Origin: Ahaetulla prasina | Lineage: Eukaryota > Chordata > Lepidosauria > Squamata > Colubridae | Reading direction: 5' to 3' | Assembly: GCF_028640845.1 (NCBI RefSeq) | Contig: NC_080543.1 | Location: forward strand, 92,183,825-92,247,824 | Length of the DNA stretch: 64,000 nucleotides | Shown: positions 1 through 12,129 of the stretch, one piece after another | Position numbering within the stretch: the stretch's first letter is position 1 | How the letters are laid out: each line of letters starts with the position of its first letter | The notes under the pieces: model-generated | Databases searched by the model: none | What the model was told of the DNA's origin: nothing | What the model saw: the letters and a program-made list of their open reading frames with translations, nothing else | Position numbers and translations under genes: made by a program

Positions 1-470
1 CACCAGTCATGATCGCTACAGGATTGCGTGATCTGGTCCGAACCAGAGCATTTTACCCCTGCTTCAGAAGGATTGCCATAAACATAGATAGGAAAAGCAA
101 CAACTCTGATTTTTTAAAGAAAAAATAGGATAGGTGGGCGGTTTTTTTTAAATAGGTTCAGATGGTTAACCCTTTTTTATATTTTTTATAAAAATATACT
201 TTTGTTATAATTTGTTCTAGGTAAAATTTGATGGAACTCTGCTTTATTTAGAGTCAATCTACAAGTACCAGTACTTCAAATACTGTAACATTTAATAGCA
301 CACAAAAACACATTCTGAAAAAAAGAAAAACAAAGAAAACTGTAAGATGGCCAAGATGGCAAGGAGAGAGCATTCAAAAAGATTTCTTCACCCAGAGTCT
401 ATTTAGCCTAAGGCGGGCCCTGGCAGCACAAATAGTAAAATCTGAATAATTGTTGTAACAAGCATATACA

Positions 471-471
<1 letters not shown>
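1..471. other. Unassigned AT-rich DNA
   Basis: No gene or well-bounded repeat is visible. The first 55 bases resemble the end of a hAT-type MITE, but the other end lies outside the window, so it is not called. Confidence 0.4.

Positions 472-516
<45 letters not shown>
472..516. repeat. (TA)n microsatellite
   Basis: About 22 uninterrupted TA units. Such tracts are usually highly polymorphic in length. Confidence 0.95.
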
Positions 517-519
<3 letters not shown>

Positions 520-659
520 AATAACCAGGACATTATTTAAACAGTAGAAGAGCTTTACATATATGAATCCTTAACTTGCTTTTTTAAAAAAATCATAACA
601 TTTTATGAAATTTGTGCCAATATTAAATGTCTCCAGAAGAATAGGGATTAATTAATTTA

Positions 660-1034
660 GGGTAGTCCTCAATTTACAACAGTTCATTTAGTGACCGTTC
701 AAAGTGATAACGGCACTGAAAAAAGTGATTTATGATTGTTTTCACACTTACAACCATCGTGGCCTCCCGATAGTCACATGATCAAAATTCAGATGCTTGG
801 CAACTGGTTCATATTTATGACAGTTGTCATCATGTTATCACCTTTTGTGACTTTCTGACGAGCAAATGGAGAAACAAGATTCACTTAACAACTGCGTTAC
901 TAATTTAACAACTTCAGCGATTCACTTAACAATTGTGACAAGGTCATAAAATGGGGCAAAATTCACTTAACAACTATCTCACTTAACAACAGAAATTTTG
1001 GGCTCAATTGTAGTTGTAAGTAGAGGACTACCTC
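660..1034. mobile_element. TA-flanked MITE, copy 1
   Basis: A 375-bp non-coding element. Its ends are inverted: the left begins GGGTAGTCCTCAATTTACAA and the right ends GTAGAGGACTACCTC. It is flanked by TA on both sides (658-659 and 1035-1036), as expected for a Tc1/mariner-superfamily insertion. The interior repeats short motifs such as TTCACTTAACAACT. Two related copies lie at 1205-2553 and 56554-56920. The superfamily is inferred from the TA duplication and the inverted ends; no transposase is encoded. Confidence 0.75.
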
Positions 1035-1204
1035 TAATCAAAATGTTAACGACAAACAATACACTTATATTTCTTTAATCCTGACTTGCTATTTTCTTTC
1101 TTTCTCTTAACACTGATAAATACAGTACTTAGATCTTTCATCATAAATTTTTGTTTACCTTGAAATGTTTACAGCCGTTTTTCTTTTATTGTTGTAATAA
1201 TGTA

Positions 1205-2553
1205 CAAGTGTATTCAATTTACAACCATTCATTTAAAGATCGTTAGAAGTTAAAACAGCACTGAAAAAAGTGACTTAGGTTATGACCAGTTTTCACACTT
1301 AATGAAATTGCAGCATTCCCATAGTCATATGATCAAAATTCAGACGCTTGGCAATATATATATGACAACTGCAACATCCCAGGGTCTCGTGATTCCCATT
1401 TGTAACCTTCCCAGCTGGCTTTTGACAAGCAAACTCAAGGGGGAAAGCCAGATTCACTTAATAACCACATAGTTCACTTAATAATTGCAATGATTTGCTT
1501 AACAACTGTGGCAAAAAACTCACTTGCTCACAACTGTCTTGCTTAACAATGGACATTTTGGGTTCAATTGTTTTTTGTTTTTTGTTTTTATTTTGTCACA
1601 ACAGTATACACAAGCATCAACATAAAACAACAACACATCATATAAGCATATATATGAGCAAAAGTATGCAATAACTATATTAATTTGATATAATGAAAGG
1701 AAACAATAGGGCAGGAATGGTAGGCATTTTTGTAAACAGTTTTTGCAATAACTATATTATCTTATCTTAGGAATGGGGTGAGGTCAATAGTAAACAGTTT
1801 TTGGTTAAAGCTTTTGGGATTTTGAGAAGAGACCACAGAGTCAGGTAGTATGTTCCAAGCGTTAACAACTCTGTTACAAAAGTCATATTTTCTGCAATCA
1901 AGATTGAAACGGTTAACATTAAGTTTAAATCTATTGTTTGCTCTTGTATTATTGTGATTGAAGCTGAAGTAGTCTTTAACAGGAAGGACATTGCAATAGA
2001 TGGTTCTATGTGTTAAACACTGGTCTTATCGGAATCGGTGGAGTTCTAAATTTTCTAATCCCAGGATTTCAAGTCTGGTGATATAAGGTATTTTGTTGTT
2101 TTCAGAGAAGCGGAGAACTCTTCTTGTAAAATATTTCTGGACGTGTTCAATTGTATTAATGTCAGAGATGTGGTATGGGTTCCAGACAGGTGAACTGTAT
2201 TCAAGAATAGGTCTAGCAAATGTTTTATATGCTCTGGTTAGTAGTGTAGAGTTTTTGGAAAAGAAGCTATGTAGGATTAGGTTAACAGCTCTTAGAGCCT
2301 TTTTTGCTATGTAGTTGCAGTGGGCTTTGGCACTTAGATCATTTGATATGAAAACGCCAAGGTCTTTAACAGAGTGGGGTCATCTGTAAGGTAATGTCCA
2401 TCAAGCATATACTTAGTGTTTGGGTTCTTTTTCAGATGCTTGGCAACTGGTTCATATTTTTTATTTTATTTTATTTAATTTGTTTAATTTAATTAAATAA
2501 AATTTATTTAATTTTATTTAATATAATTGTGGTTATAAGTCAAGGACTACCTG
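1205..2553. mobile_element. TA-flanked MITE, copy 2, split by a LINE
   Basis: Same family as 660-1034. The first part runs from 1205 to about 1570 and the last roughly 30 bases are at 2524-2553, ending CAAGGACTACCTG. TA dinucleotides flank it at 1203-1204 and 2554-2555. Between them sits a minus-strand LINE copy (about 1571-2432), then a 28-bp fragment matching the middle of this MITE family (2433-2460), then an AT-rich stretch. The insertion order is clear: the LINE landed inside an existing MITE. Confidence 0.65.
1571..2432 (-). mobile_element. CR1/Rex-like LINE 3' part (family B)
   Basis: Minus-strand 3' end of a jockey-superfamily non-LTR retrotransposon, 5'-truncated. It starts with the reverse complement of the family end (TTTTGTCACAACA, plus-strand view) and covers the C-terminal part of the reverse transcriptase ORF plus a short 3' UTR. 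It is colinear with the better-preserved copy at 54979-55930. The reading frame is broken. The family is a recognised snake/lizard type, but whether it belongs to CR1 or Rex1 cannot be settled here. Confidence 0.8.
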
Positions 2554-2555
2554 TA

Positions 2556-4190
2556 TTGGGATATTATTCTTTTTTTCTTTTCATTTACAAATTGGTTTTT
2601 CTTCCAGGTAGAAAAAATATAACTAACTGTTGAACTCTACTGCCCAATTGTATACTAAATATAGGGCATATTTTTTCAAAGATTACCAATATTGACTTTT
2701 TGAGTAATGAAAATATTGTGAAAATTTCCACAACTGGTGTAATCTATAATAAAGCAATACACCAAAGTTGTAATAAGCCTGTTGAATAACATTTAAGAAC
2801 TATAAGCTGACTCAGCTACTGATAGTATATGATTTTACTGAAATTCTTCATAGTGAAACATATTTTGACACCTGTTTGCTATAAAATCAAATCCCAATAC
2901 TATGGGATTTCTAATTCCACAAAACTGTTATTACACATACTACATTAAGTTATTGTTTTGTGTTTTATTAATTAATCCACAATTACTGAGGTTCACTCAA
3001 CATGCTAGGCCATAAATCTTGGTTTACCAACCACAATGGCTATGCATACAGTACAAGGTATAGAATCACATGTAAAATTAATTGTATATGGAATTCTCAT
3101 TGGTTTTTTCCCACTGTCTGTTCATATAAACCAAATGAAGAATGCTTTTATCAAAGCAGCTCAGACTGAAATGTGTATTCCTTTCAATAAAGGCTTTTGA
3201 ATTACAAAAGGCTACTAATACCTCATTACTTTTGTCACTGTTTATTGTGAATATACCTGCTAATGATGGGCAATTATAAGATGAAAATTGATGCCATAAA
3301 GTTATGATGAAGAAAACAAAATGAGTGCAGAAGAGTATAGCAAAAAATTCTATGTCAGAAGACTCGTATTTTCTTTTAACTGAATGCCTTTAGGTTCCCC
3401 ATCCCCCATCAATTGGGATTCAGAAGTTACTTGGTACTATCCGACTTCTAATATTAAAAATTCTGTCTCATAAAAAGTGGATCTAACAGGCATCAAAGAA
3501 CTTGCATTCCACTGCGATTTAGATTGTAAAAAATGTAAAAGTGAAGATGTGCACAAACCTTAATATTCTCAATAAGACTTTCCATCTTGCACGCTTTTAT
3601 CTGATAACAACTTTTGCCTGTCAGCAGTGTTCATATTGACACAAAAATGCATTTGGATTTCACAGTGTTTAAAGTCTTTTTGATGAATTGATTATATTGA
3701 TTTGATTAGAAACCTTCAGAAATAGCACATACACAAATATATGTTGCAGTAAACATCAGGAAGTCTTTTTTAATAATAACTGATTCTTTGTATGTTTTCT
3801 ACTGCACATTTTTGAGATAGATTAGATTTTTAAGAAAGTTGTTGTAATGGTTCCAGATATACCACCCATCTCCCTTAGTCCCTTTTTTACATGGAAAAAG
3901 GGTTCTATTTAATACACATTGCTAGTTAGACAGATCTTAGCAACGGTTTCTTCCCATCTCTTGGCACCTCATTTATAGCTGTTAACTCTTTAAAGCTGCA
4001 GAGCCTACATGAGAAATTGTCCCAAAATGAATCCAGCTGTGTCCAGATTAGTGTTTGGGTTAAAGAAGCTGCAGGTCTTATCTAAAATCTCTGGAATCTC
4101 ATTAGTTAGCCTTGGTTTCTGATTGATTTTGTAGAGTACATATAATGTCTCAAAATGTTCAGGCACTAGTTCTCCATGAATGTGATATAT
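2556..4190. other. Unassigned AT-rich DNA
   Basis: No credible ORF and no repeat with visible boundaries. The short AT-biased frames look random. Confidence 0.5.
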
Positions 4191-4192
4191 TT

Positions 4193-4700
4193 AACATCTG
4201 GACCTTTACAACTGTATGGTTTGGTTCTGCAACCCAACAAGATAGACACAGACTTCAGAGGATAATTAGAACTGCAGAAAAAACAATTGCTACCAACCTG
4301 CTTTCCATTGAGGACCTGTATACTTCACTAGTCAAAAAGAGGGCTGTGAAAATATTTACAGACCCCTCACATCCTGGACATAAACTGTTTCAACTCCTAC
4401 CCTCAAAACGACGCTACAGAGGACTGCACGCCAGAACAACTAGACACAAGAACAGTTTTTTCCTGAACGCCATCACTCTGCTAAACAAATAATTCCCTCA
4501 ACACTGTCAAACTATTCACTTAGTCTGCATTACTATTAATCTCATTGTTCCTATTACACATCTCCTCTCACTTACAACTGTATGACTGTAGCCTTGTTGC
4601 TGGTATCCTTAAGATTTAAATTGACTGTTTCCTAATATGATTTGATTGCTTATTTGTTCCCTATGATCATCATTAAGTGTTGTACCTTATGATTCTTCTT
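4193..4700 (+). mobile_element. Snake L3/CR1 LINE 3' part (family A)
   Basis: 5'-truncated LINE. The frame from about 4193 to 4492 encodes the C-terminal tail of the reverse transcriptase protein: residues such as VWFGSATQQDRHRLQRIIRT are visible, and it ends at a stop after LLNK. The 3' UTR follows to about 4700. Homologous pieces are at 36290-36475 (plus) and 42466-43008 (minus). The (AATAG)n tail typical of snake L3 elements is missing here but present in the 42.5-kb copy. Known family: the snake CR1/L3 type that seeds AATAG microsatellites. Confidence 0.85.
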
Positions 4701-5706
4701 TGGATTTTCCGTTTAAAAGCTAATTTTCTTTTTCTAAATAGAGATAAAATTGTTATTTCAGAGAGGAAGATATCTCAATGCTGATAACATGAATAAAGTT
4801 CTATATTAATATTTCAGGATATACATCCAACACACATATACATATGTCTCTCAGAAGCATGGTGCACTTTGCATTGTTGGCCACTTTCTATTTGAAACAA
4901 CACATTTAAAAATTGAACATGTGGACAATGGGGAAGAAATAAGGATACAGTTCATGTTTGCCAACATTCCATTTTGAGCTGTAGCTGTGGAGTGGAATAG
5001 TGGAGAGTTAAAGGTATGAAAAAGCTTCAGGGCAGGCCTGACAAGCTGTATACCCTGCACGCAATCTGCGACTATTGAATTCAGTGTGATCTTGCCCGCT
5101 CCATCATGATTTGTGGCTCATCTAGCAGTCTAACAAAAATCCTCCACAAATAACATGTAATATTACAGCTACCCACAAGTGGTAGTAGTTTGATGAAATC
5201 CATTTCCTAACCTTTTCTTTTCCTAGAAATGCTCATTGAAAGTAAACCAAAGAAATCAGCTTCTATTTTCAGAAAATTACAAATCAACCTGTATTTTGAA
5301 AAGTTGCATTTTGTCAAATAAATTATAAATAGCATAAGCACAGAAAAAAAAGTCTTCATTAGGGAAAGTTGTAAGGGAATAAGCATATGAAGATAGTGGC
5401 ATATTTTCTATAGCAAAATACAGCTAAAAAACTAAAAACAGGAACATGTACACTTTCTTGCCATTTATTATGAATACACAGGCAAAGTGAGTAGATTCAA
5501 GGTATTTTTCAAGAGTGGCAAATTCTTGGCTATCAAATTTTGTCATTTTTTTGCCAAGAATATAGAATTATCTTTTGGGGATTTTGTGTCTTATGTGCCA
5601 AAATAACTTGGCTAGCTTTTGGATGCCTTGACATGAGTGTATGGGAAGGAACCATTTGCTGTTCTGCCTCAGGCTACAAAGTACCTTAAATGAGCACTCC
5701 AGCAGG
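4701..5706. other. Unassigned DNA
   Basis: Nothing recognisable on either strand. Confidence 0.5.
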
Positions 5707-5715
5707 TCCAATATT

Positions 5716-5720
5716 CCTTT

Positions 5721-5791
<71 letters not shown>

Positions 5792-5877
5792 CTCTCTCTC
5801 TCTCCTTCTTTCCTTCTCTCCTTCCTCTCTCCCTCCCTCCCTCCCTCCTTTCTTCCTTCCTTCCTTTCTTCTTTTTC
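5716..5877. repeat. Polypyrimidine tract, (CTTT)n then CT/CCTT blocks
   Basis: About 18 CTTT units followed by (CT)n and (CCTT)n/(CCCT)n blocks, with all pyrimidines on the plus strand. Apparent long ORFs across it, rich in Ser/Phe/Leu or in Lys/Glu/Arg, are artefacts of the repeat. Confidence 0.95.
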
Positions 5878-5879
5878 AA

Positions 5880-8209
5880 AAAAACAACAACAATCATATT
5901 ACAAAGCGGTGAAGGATAGTATGCATATTGTAGTCACAGTTTTGTAAGGGAAGATTTTGACTTCTTTTTTCCCCATCTCAACATATTTGTTTTCTCTCTA
6001 TTTTACAAGTTTTTGGTGGTGCTGAGAAAGTCATCTGGCTTATGATCTATTAAGAATCATAATCACAAGCTTGAATGGCATAAAATAAGTCTCTGATGTA
6101 ACAGCAAGGTACAAATCATATGTGCCTTAGATAGAGGAAAATGGTAGGCAAATTAAAACTTTAAAATATTAGACACATAAAAGTAGTTGCATTGTTTCAG
6201 TAAGATTAAAAGTAAGATGCCTATAATTTTAATATCTATTTTTAATCAATACCATATATTGTGAAGCATTGCTTATTCTCTAATTTATCTTAAATATGTT
6301 GTTCTGCTTATATATTGGAGTCCTCTTATGATTATAATATACCTAAAGGCAACATTGATTGTCACGTCGTATGCTACCTATTGTATCTGCAATATGACAT
6401 TCATGAAAGGTAATGAATGATCAGAGCAAAGTTTTATTTTACTCAAAATGTATTCTGGTTTATTGCTAGTGTTTGAACAGCATAACAATATTAGACTGTA
6501 ATGGCTAATAAATAATTGTATTTCATCTTTGATTTACCCCAGTAAGCAGCAATAATTTATTCGGTTTGAATTAAATAATTCAAACCAACTGCTTTTAAAA
6601 AGGCCAGGGTTTTGGCAGAAAACCCACAACACTTCATTATTTTAATAGAGATGTCAATGTCTTTGTTCTATGAACTTATTCTTCAGAAATATGAATTCAA
6701 GCAAGAACTCAGAAAGAGAAAGGAACCACATTTTAAATTTGTTATTGTTATTACTTTTAAAAGTTGAAAATTTACTTATTGGATTGAGTTTATATCCTTA
6801 AAATCTGCCATTACTAACATAACAAATTAATATCTAGGCCAATTTTTTGTAAATTGGAGGACAAGGATTTTTAAAAACCCTTGAGCAGCGGGATGGACTA
6901 GTGAATCCACTAGAGCTGTTATACTTGGAAATGCACTTTGAATTTGGGCATATTCAGGTGTATTAAAATATCCTTCTAGAGATAACACTCTACCTGCCCT
7001 AAGATCCTAGGATCTCAAGACATGTTCCAGGTCTTTTTTTTTTTTTTCAAATAATGCAGATCAAAGGAATCTTTTTATCAAAAAAATTGTCCTATTTATA
7101 TAATTTGCATATCATCCAATGATTAAGTGATCTTCCTAAGACAACACTTTTAAAATATTACTGTGAATAGTGCACAAACCTATATGTCACAGGAATTCCT
7201 CATTTTCTAATTTATCTTGCAAGAATCAAAAACTTCTGTTTGCGACATGAATCAGACTTATCAATTTATAAATGTTTGGGGTTTTTTTATTCACATGAAC
7301 AAATATGATGTTAATGACTTAACATTGTAGCACTTTTAGGTAAAAGAAGGAACTGGGTTTAGCAGCTACTTATCTTACTTATTTATCACAAAACAAGGAT
7401 GAGTATATGGAATTATAAAGAAAGATCTAAGGTTCAAAACAAAACTGAACAGATATGAAGTGTTTAATTTTTTTTAAAGACCCCTTTTGGGCATGTTTCA
7501 GAACATGTCTTATTAAGAGGTAAAGAAATGTAGTTTTCCTAGTAGGCAATACACCTAATAGAAGAAGTGTGAGATGTTAACTTATAAAGAGAAATGGCCT
7601 CTGCTTTCCCAGGTCTACAACAGTTGGAACATTTATCTGTTTCATTCTGCTTCATCCTTTTCCGCATTCAAATTTTCCCTATTTCCCTGTCCTGCTCCAT
7701 ATAATCCAGCCGATGAGTTCAGAGAATTGAAGAAACAGAGAAGATATATGTTTGCTTCCACCATGCAGTCAACTGAAGAATTTAGTGACCAGACTTGTTT
7801 GGAGTACACGGAATGCAGTCCTGTATATCTGGAATGCACCCAAGTGGGGGAGGCTATTTATTATTTTGCTTCATGTACTGTAAATGTGTTCTAAGCAACT
7901 GTGAGAGAGTATCAGCTGAACAGGCAACATGTACATTTAATAATAAATAGTAAATAAACTGAGCTGGCATATTTTACAGCAGAGATCTGTAAAATAAATA
8001 GAGGTATTTCCATAATGTTCTGAAAAACCTTGTACAATGTTGCCTTTTACTTACACTGATTTGTGTTCCCTGTGTTTCTCTGAAGATAGAGGGTGGGTGG
8101 AGGGAGGGAGGGAGGGATGACACTTTATGTCTTCTAGCTTCCATCTTGGGTAGGAATTTTTTGTGTGGGAATAGGTTCCAGAAGTTGAGTTGATTGAAAT
8201 TATTTTGTG
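5880..8209. other. Unassigned AT-rich DNA
   Basis: No gene or bounded repeat. A 106-codon frame at 7574-7894 has no recognisable domain. A short (GGGA)n run lies at 8098-8118. Confidence 0.5.
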
Positions 8210-8217
8210 GATGAGAT

Positions 8218-8354
8218 CAGTGGTGGGATTCAGCTGATTCGCACCACTTTGGGAGAACCGGTTGTTAACTTTCTGAGCAGTTTGGGAAACTGGTTGATAG
8301 AAGAAATCATTATGGCAGAGAACCAGTTGTTAAATTACTTGAATCCCACCACTG
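8218..8354. mobile_element. hAT-type palindromic MITE, copy 1
   Basis: A 137-bp non-coding element with terminal inverted repeats: left CAGTGGTGGGATTCA, right TGAATCCCACCACTG, with further palindromic pairing inside (AACCGGTTGTTAAC). It is flanked by a perfect 8-bp duplication, GATGAGAT, at 8210-8217 and 8355-8362. An 8-bp duplication with CAG...CTG ends is diagnostic of hAT transposition. A sister copy is at 50092-50227. Confidence 0.95.
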
Positions 8355-8362
8355 GATGAGAT

Positions 8363-8985
8363 GTAAATGCCTTCCTAGAATCAAAGGCAACCATTAGCAG
8401 ACAGCATTAATGGACTTCTGTTAACACTAAGGTTGTCCTGCATTAATACTAAATTCCTTGCCCTTGCTGCTCTTCTGATTATAAACACAATAGCAATGGA
8501 ACAGGAGACATGGAATTGTAAGCTTACTTCAGTCATTGCAAGGTTTTTCTTTTCTGGTTACGACATGGACTGTGGCAGGTGAAGCGGGTAGTTGAACAGA
8601 AGATATAAAATTGTAAAGAACTATGATTAACTAAGCCGGTGGAGACATGGCTAGTTGTCCAAGTTATCACTGGAATAATGCAATATTACTCATTTTTCAG
8701 CATTACTAAATGAAATAAGGATTTTCAAATAATAACACTTTTTTGTTTTTGATTGGTAGATTTGCCATTTTATGAGCTTATTCTTCTTCTCTTTTTCTCC
8801 TCTTTTTTCTACTTCTAGAGTTCACATTAATTTACATCCATGTTCAAATGATTTCACTTTTCAAAAAGATTAGAGCTGAATTCCTTTGAAGTTATAATCA
8901 TGACAGATACACTCAGATACACTTTTTCTCTACTCAGATGATTTCGGTGTTGTGCAATGGAAGATGCAGCCAGGTTTTTTTAATT
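8363..8985. other. Unassigned DNA
   Basis: No gene or repeat recognised between the MITE and the trinucleotide repeat. Confidence 0.5.
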
Positions 8986-8986
8986 C

Positions 8987-8987
<1 letters not shown>

Positions 8988-9068
<81 letters not shown>

Positions 9069-9070
9069 TT
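8988..9070. repeat. (GTT)n(ATT)n compound microsatellite
   Basis: About 10 GTT units followed by about 17 ATT units. The last 18 bases (9053-9070) match 11966-11983 and form the target-site duplication of the L1 that follows. Confidence 0.9.
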
Positions 9071-11965
9071 AATAAAAAGTTTTATTTTTACAATCATATC
9101 AAATAATTCATCCAATGTACAGTTATATACAATTAGTCGGGCTTGCCCAGTCACCACCACCCTTTTTAACACTCTTCCCTCTTCTACCTTCTTTACTTTC
9201 CAAACCTTCCTCTCCTTCTCTTATCTACATCCACTCCTCCCTCCACCCTACACCTTCCTTCTCCTCTACTATCCCTCTTCCTTCCTCTTCTCCTCTTTCC
9301 TACCTCCTACTCTCTTTTCTCCTCCTCACCGTTCTAAAATGGTAACTATGCAGACCCGACCCTACATTAATTATATTTCTTCAATAATCCCTGTACATTA
9401 ACCATCACTCCATCTCTACCAACCCCCAATTCCCTCCCCTTACCCCCACCCCCACCCCGACTTCCCAGAACAAAATGCAGGGTATCAAAACTAACAATCA
9501 TAATCCAAAATAATTCCTAAATTATAATCTTTAGTCACACCACACTTAGTCACACTCTCAATTCCCCTCTCCTTCAAAAATATATCTAATACAAAATATT
9601 TCCTAAATTTACTCATATGCTATTCGATTTTTTTTTTTTATCTGATACTTATTTTAAATATAATCAATCCACATTTTCCATTCTAAAATATATTTTTCTA
9701 GTATATAGTCTTTCAAGTAAGCGGAGATTTTTGTCATCTCTGCCAGATTTGATACTTTGAGTGTCCATTTGTTGTTTTGTTTTGTCCATTCTTCGATTGT
9801 AGGTAATTCTTCTTTCTTCCAATACTGAGCAATCAAAAGTCTTGCGACTGTTATTAAGTTCAAAATCAATTTAGTCTCTATAGCTGTATAGTCCATAATT
9901 ATTCCTAGTAGAAAGAACTGCGGAGTAAACTTAATCTTCTTTTTCAAAATATTCTGCATGATCCACCAGCCTTTAATCCAAAATACTTTAACTTTTTTAC
10001 AAGTCCACCATATATGGTAATAAGTAGCATCTTCACAATCGCATCTCCAACATTTAGCAAGATCTAATATGTGTTTCTTGTAAACAGGTAATGTTTTTAA
10101 ATTATTTCAAATAATGAAATACTTTCCTTCTCTTCTGGTGAATTCAGGCCATTAACATTCCAAGATAATAGTTTAATTGCCATTATCGGCCAAAGGAAAC
10201 TTTTGGAACACCAGCCGCAGATCACATTTTACTTTAGGCCTTGCTCCTCCACTGTTTCCATTGTAGTAGTTGCCAGTTGTTGTTGTGCCTTCATCTCTTG
10301 TTCCTTGCGTTTAGCAGCAGCTCTAGTCAGCCTTTGTTCTTTTGAATCTAAACCCGTCGTAGGTATTTCCAACACTTGTAATAAATCTTCTTCCATCACA
10401 ATCTGTTCTTGTACCTGCTTCACTTCTCTTTCCTTCACTTCAGCCTCCCTTCTTCTAGCTTCCAATGGGGGAAGACTTCCAACTTTTAATACCTCAACAT
10501 AAAATTCTCTTGCTTTTCCAACCGTATTGAAACGATGTACTTTCCCTGCATAATATACTATTATACCAGTTGGAATATCCCATCTATATTCAATCTGATG
10601 TTTTTTAAGTTCATTCACCAGGAAGGCAAATTCCTTCCTAGCCCTTAACATTTTGGTGGGATTTCCTTTAATATCAAAATATCTTGACCAACAATCTGAA
10701 TCTTCTCCCCCTTATATGAAGCTTGCAAAATCTGATTTCTCACTGTTCTGTTTGTAAAATAAATAACAACATCCCTTGGCAACTTTTTTGCCTTGCTATC
10801 CAAGAATTCACACGATATATTTTATCAATTTGATAAGCCACATCTGCTGGACGAGCTGCTAATATCTCAGCAAATACTTCAGAAAAATTTCCTTAAATTC
10901 TCTTCCTTATTTTCTTTCAAACCTCGAATTCTAAGAGCAAATTCCATATTTCTATATTGTATCAAAACTATTTCATCCTCTGTTTTTCCATTTTACTTTG
11001 AAATTCATCCATTTTATTTTCTAATTTTAAATTATGTTGCTTAATTTCTTCAACCTCCTCTTCCAATAAAATCACATTCGTTGCCAAACTTTGTACTGCC
11101 ATTACAAATCCTTCTTTTACTTCTTTATTTCCCACTTGAATTTCTGATATCTGCTCTTTCATTTCAGACATCTCATCAGTTATTACTTTAAATTTTCTTC
11201 TATAAAGCCTTTTAAGTTCTCTTGTAACGCCTCTAAATTCAATGTTCTAGTCTCTGCTGTATGAGCTGGAGAGGCACCAGCTGATAAAGTTCCAGAGCTC
11301 TTTGTTACAGTAGACTTTAATTGTTTGGCTGCCATCTTCTATAAAATTATTTATTTATTTATTTCCAACTTAATATTCACTTTAAATCTTCTTAACCTCT
11401 AAAACACAGTCTTTTAAAGCAGTATTTAAAAAATCTCCCTAGATTCTATCAGCAGGCAGCAAAGAGTTAAAGCAGCAAGTAACATGCAAATTACCAACTG
11501 CAGAGGCACACGCTGAAAGTATCACTTTCGCTTTCCACTCGTTAACTTGTTAACAATTCGCCTCCATTTTCTTGCTGTTTTCAAGCTTGTTACAAAGTAT
11601 CGGGGAATCGGCTTGGCTACTTGCTTAAAGTTCTCCCACTTTCGTTCTGTCCGGTATAATCCTTTATTGTCCAAAATAAATCTCGGCGTTTGGTCGTGGT
11701 GATTGGTTCCGCCAAAGCAGAAGAATCCTCGGATCTGGAGCACTTCGGGTTACTGGAGGGAACTTAACCCTTCAAACCCCTTTTTTCTCAGGGGCTTTAG
11801 GGAAATTCAACCTCTGCCCTCAGCTCACCCCTTCTCCTTCTCCCGAAGAGGGGGTTTTCCGAACCGCTGGGCAGCAGATTTAAGCTGTCCTAGCGATTCT
11901 ACATAATCCAGAGGTTGGTGATCGTAAAGATCACCGCCATCACCTACGGTGCCAAACCGGAAGTC
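9071..11965 (-). mobile_element. L1 LINE with large internal deletion
   Basis: Minus-strand L1 of 2.9 kb, against roughly 6.2 kb for the family as reconstructed from the 24.5-35.8 kb copy without its insertions. It has both true ends: the 3' UTR with its purine-rich tract (pyrimidine on plus, 9165-9333) and the 5' end at 11965. Bases 9053-9070 and 11966-11983 are the same 18-bp ATT-rich word, the target-site duplication. Near 10065 the sequence jumps from the C-terminal part of ORF2 straight to its N-terminal endonuclease region, so most of the endonuclease and all of the reverse transcriptase core are gone. It cannot retrotranspose. Confidence 0.9.
10229..11335 (-). pseudogene. L1 ORF1 remnant (RNA-binding protein)
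   Basis: L1 ORF1p is the RNA-binding chaperone that packages L1 RNA. The start codon on the minus strand is at 11335 (MAAKQLK), shared with the second L1 at 35180. The N-terminal coiled coil is visible as a heptad-rich stretch at 10968-11171, with LATNVILLEEEVEEIKQHNL. The C-terminal domain runs from about 10651 to the stop at 10229, with the conserved string FAFLVNELKKHQIEYR-like and a Lys/Glu-rich tail. Frameshifts separate the blocks, so no full-length protein is made. The call rests on clear colinearity with the other L1 copy. Confidence 0.85.
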
Positions 11966-12129
11966 TATTATTATTATTATTTTGTGGCAATGTGGGAAGT
12001 AATTTTTCACTTTTGGAAACTTCCAAAGTGACGGAAGAAGACATATTAAATAGGTTAGCAGCAATGGCCATGAGGGCTTTAGCACAGCTTTGAGTTGGCA
12101 ATTGTGCCTACTCCATGACTGAGAATCTC

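Noticed and set aside
1..55. Possible end of a hAT-type MITE
   Set aside because: Only one end-like segment is present at the window edge; no inverted partner or duplication can be checked.
5568..5919. Lys/Glu/Arg-rich and Ser/Phe/Leu-rich frames
   Set aside because: Produced entirely by the (CTTT)n/(CT)n tract; the same artefact occurs at 35826-36105.
7574..7894. A 106-codon plus-strand frame
   Set aside because: No domain and no sign of exon structure; probably chance.
10060..10070. Spliced L1 RNA as cause of the internal deletion
   Set aside because: The corresponding positions in the full L1 lack GT and AG at the break points, and a few filler bases are present.
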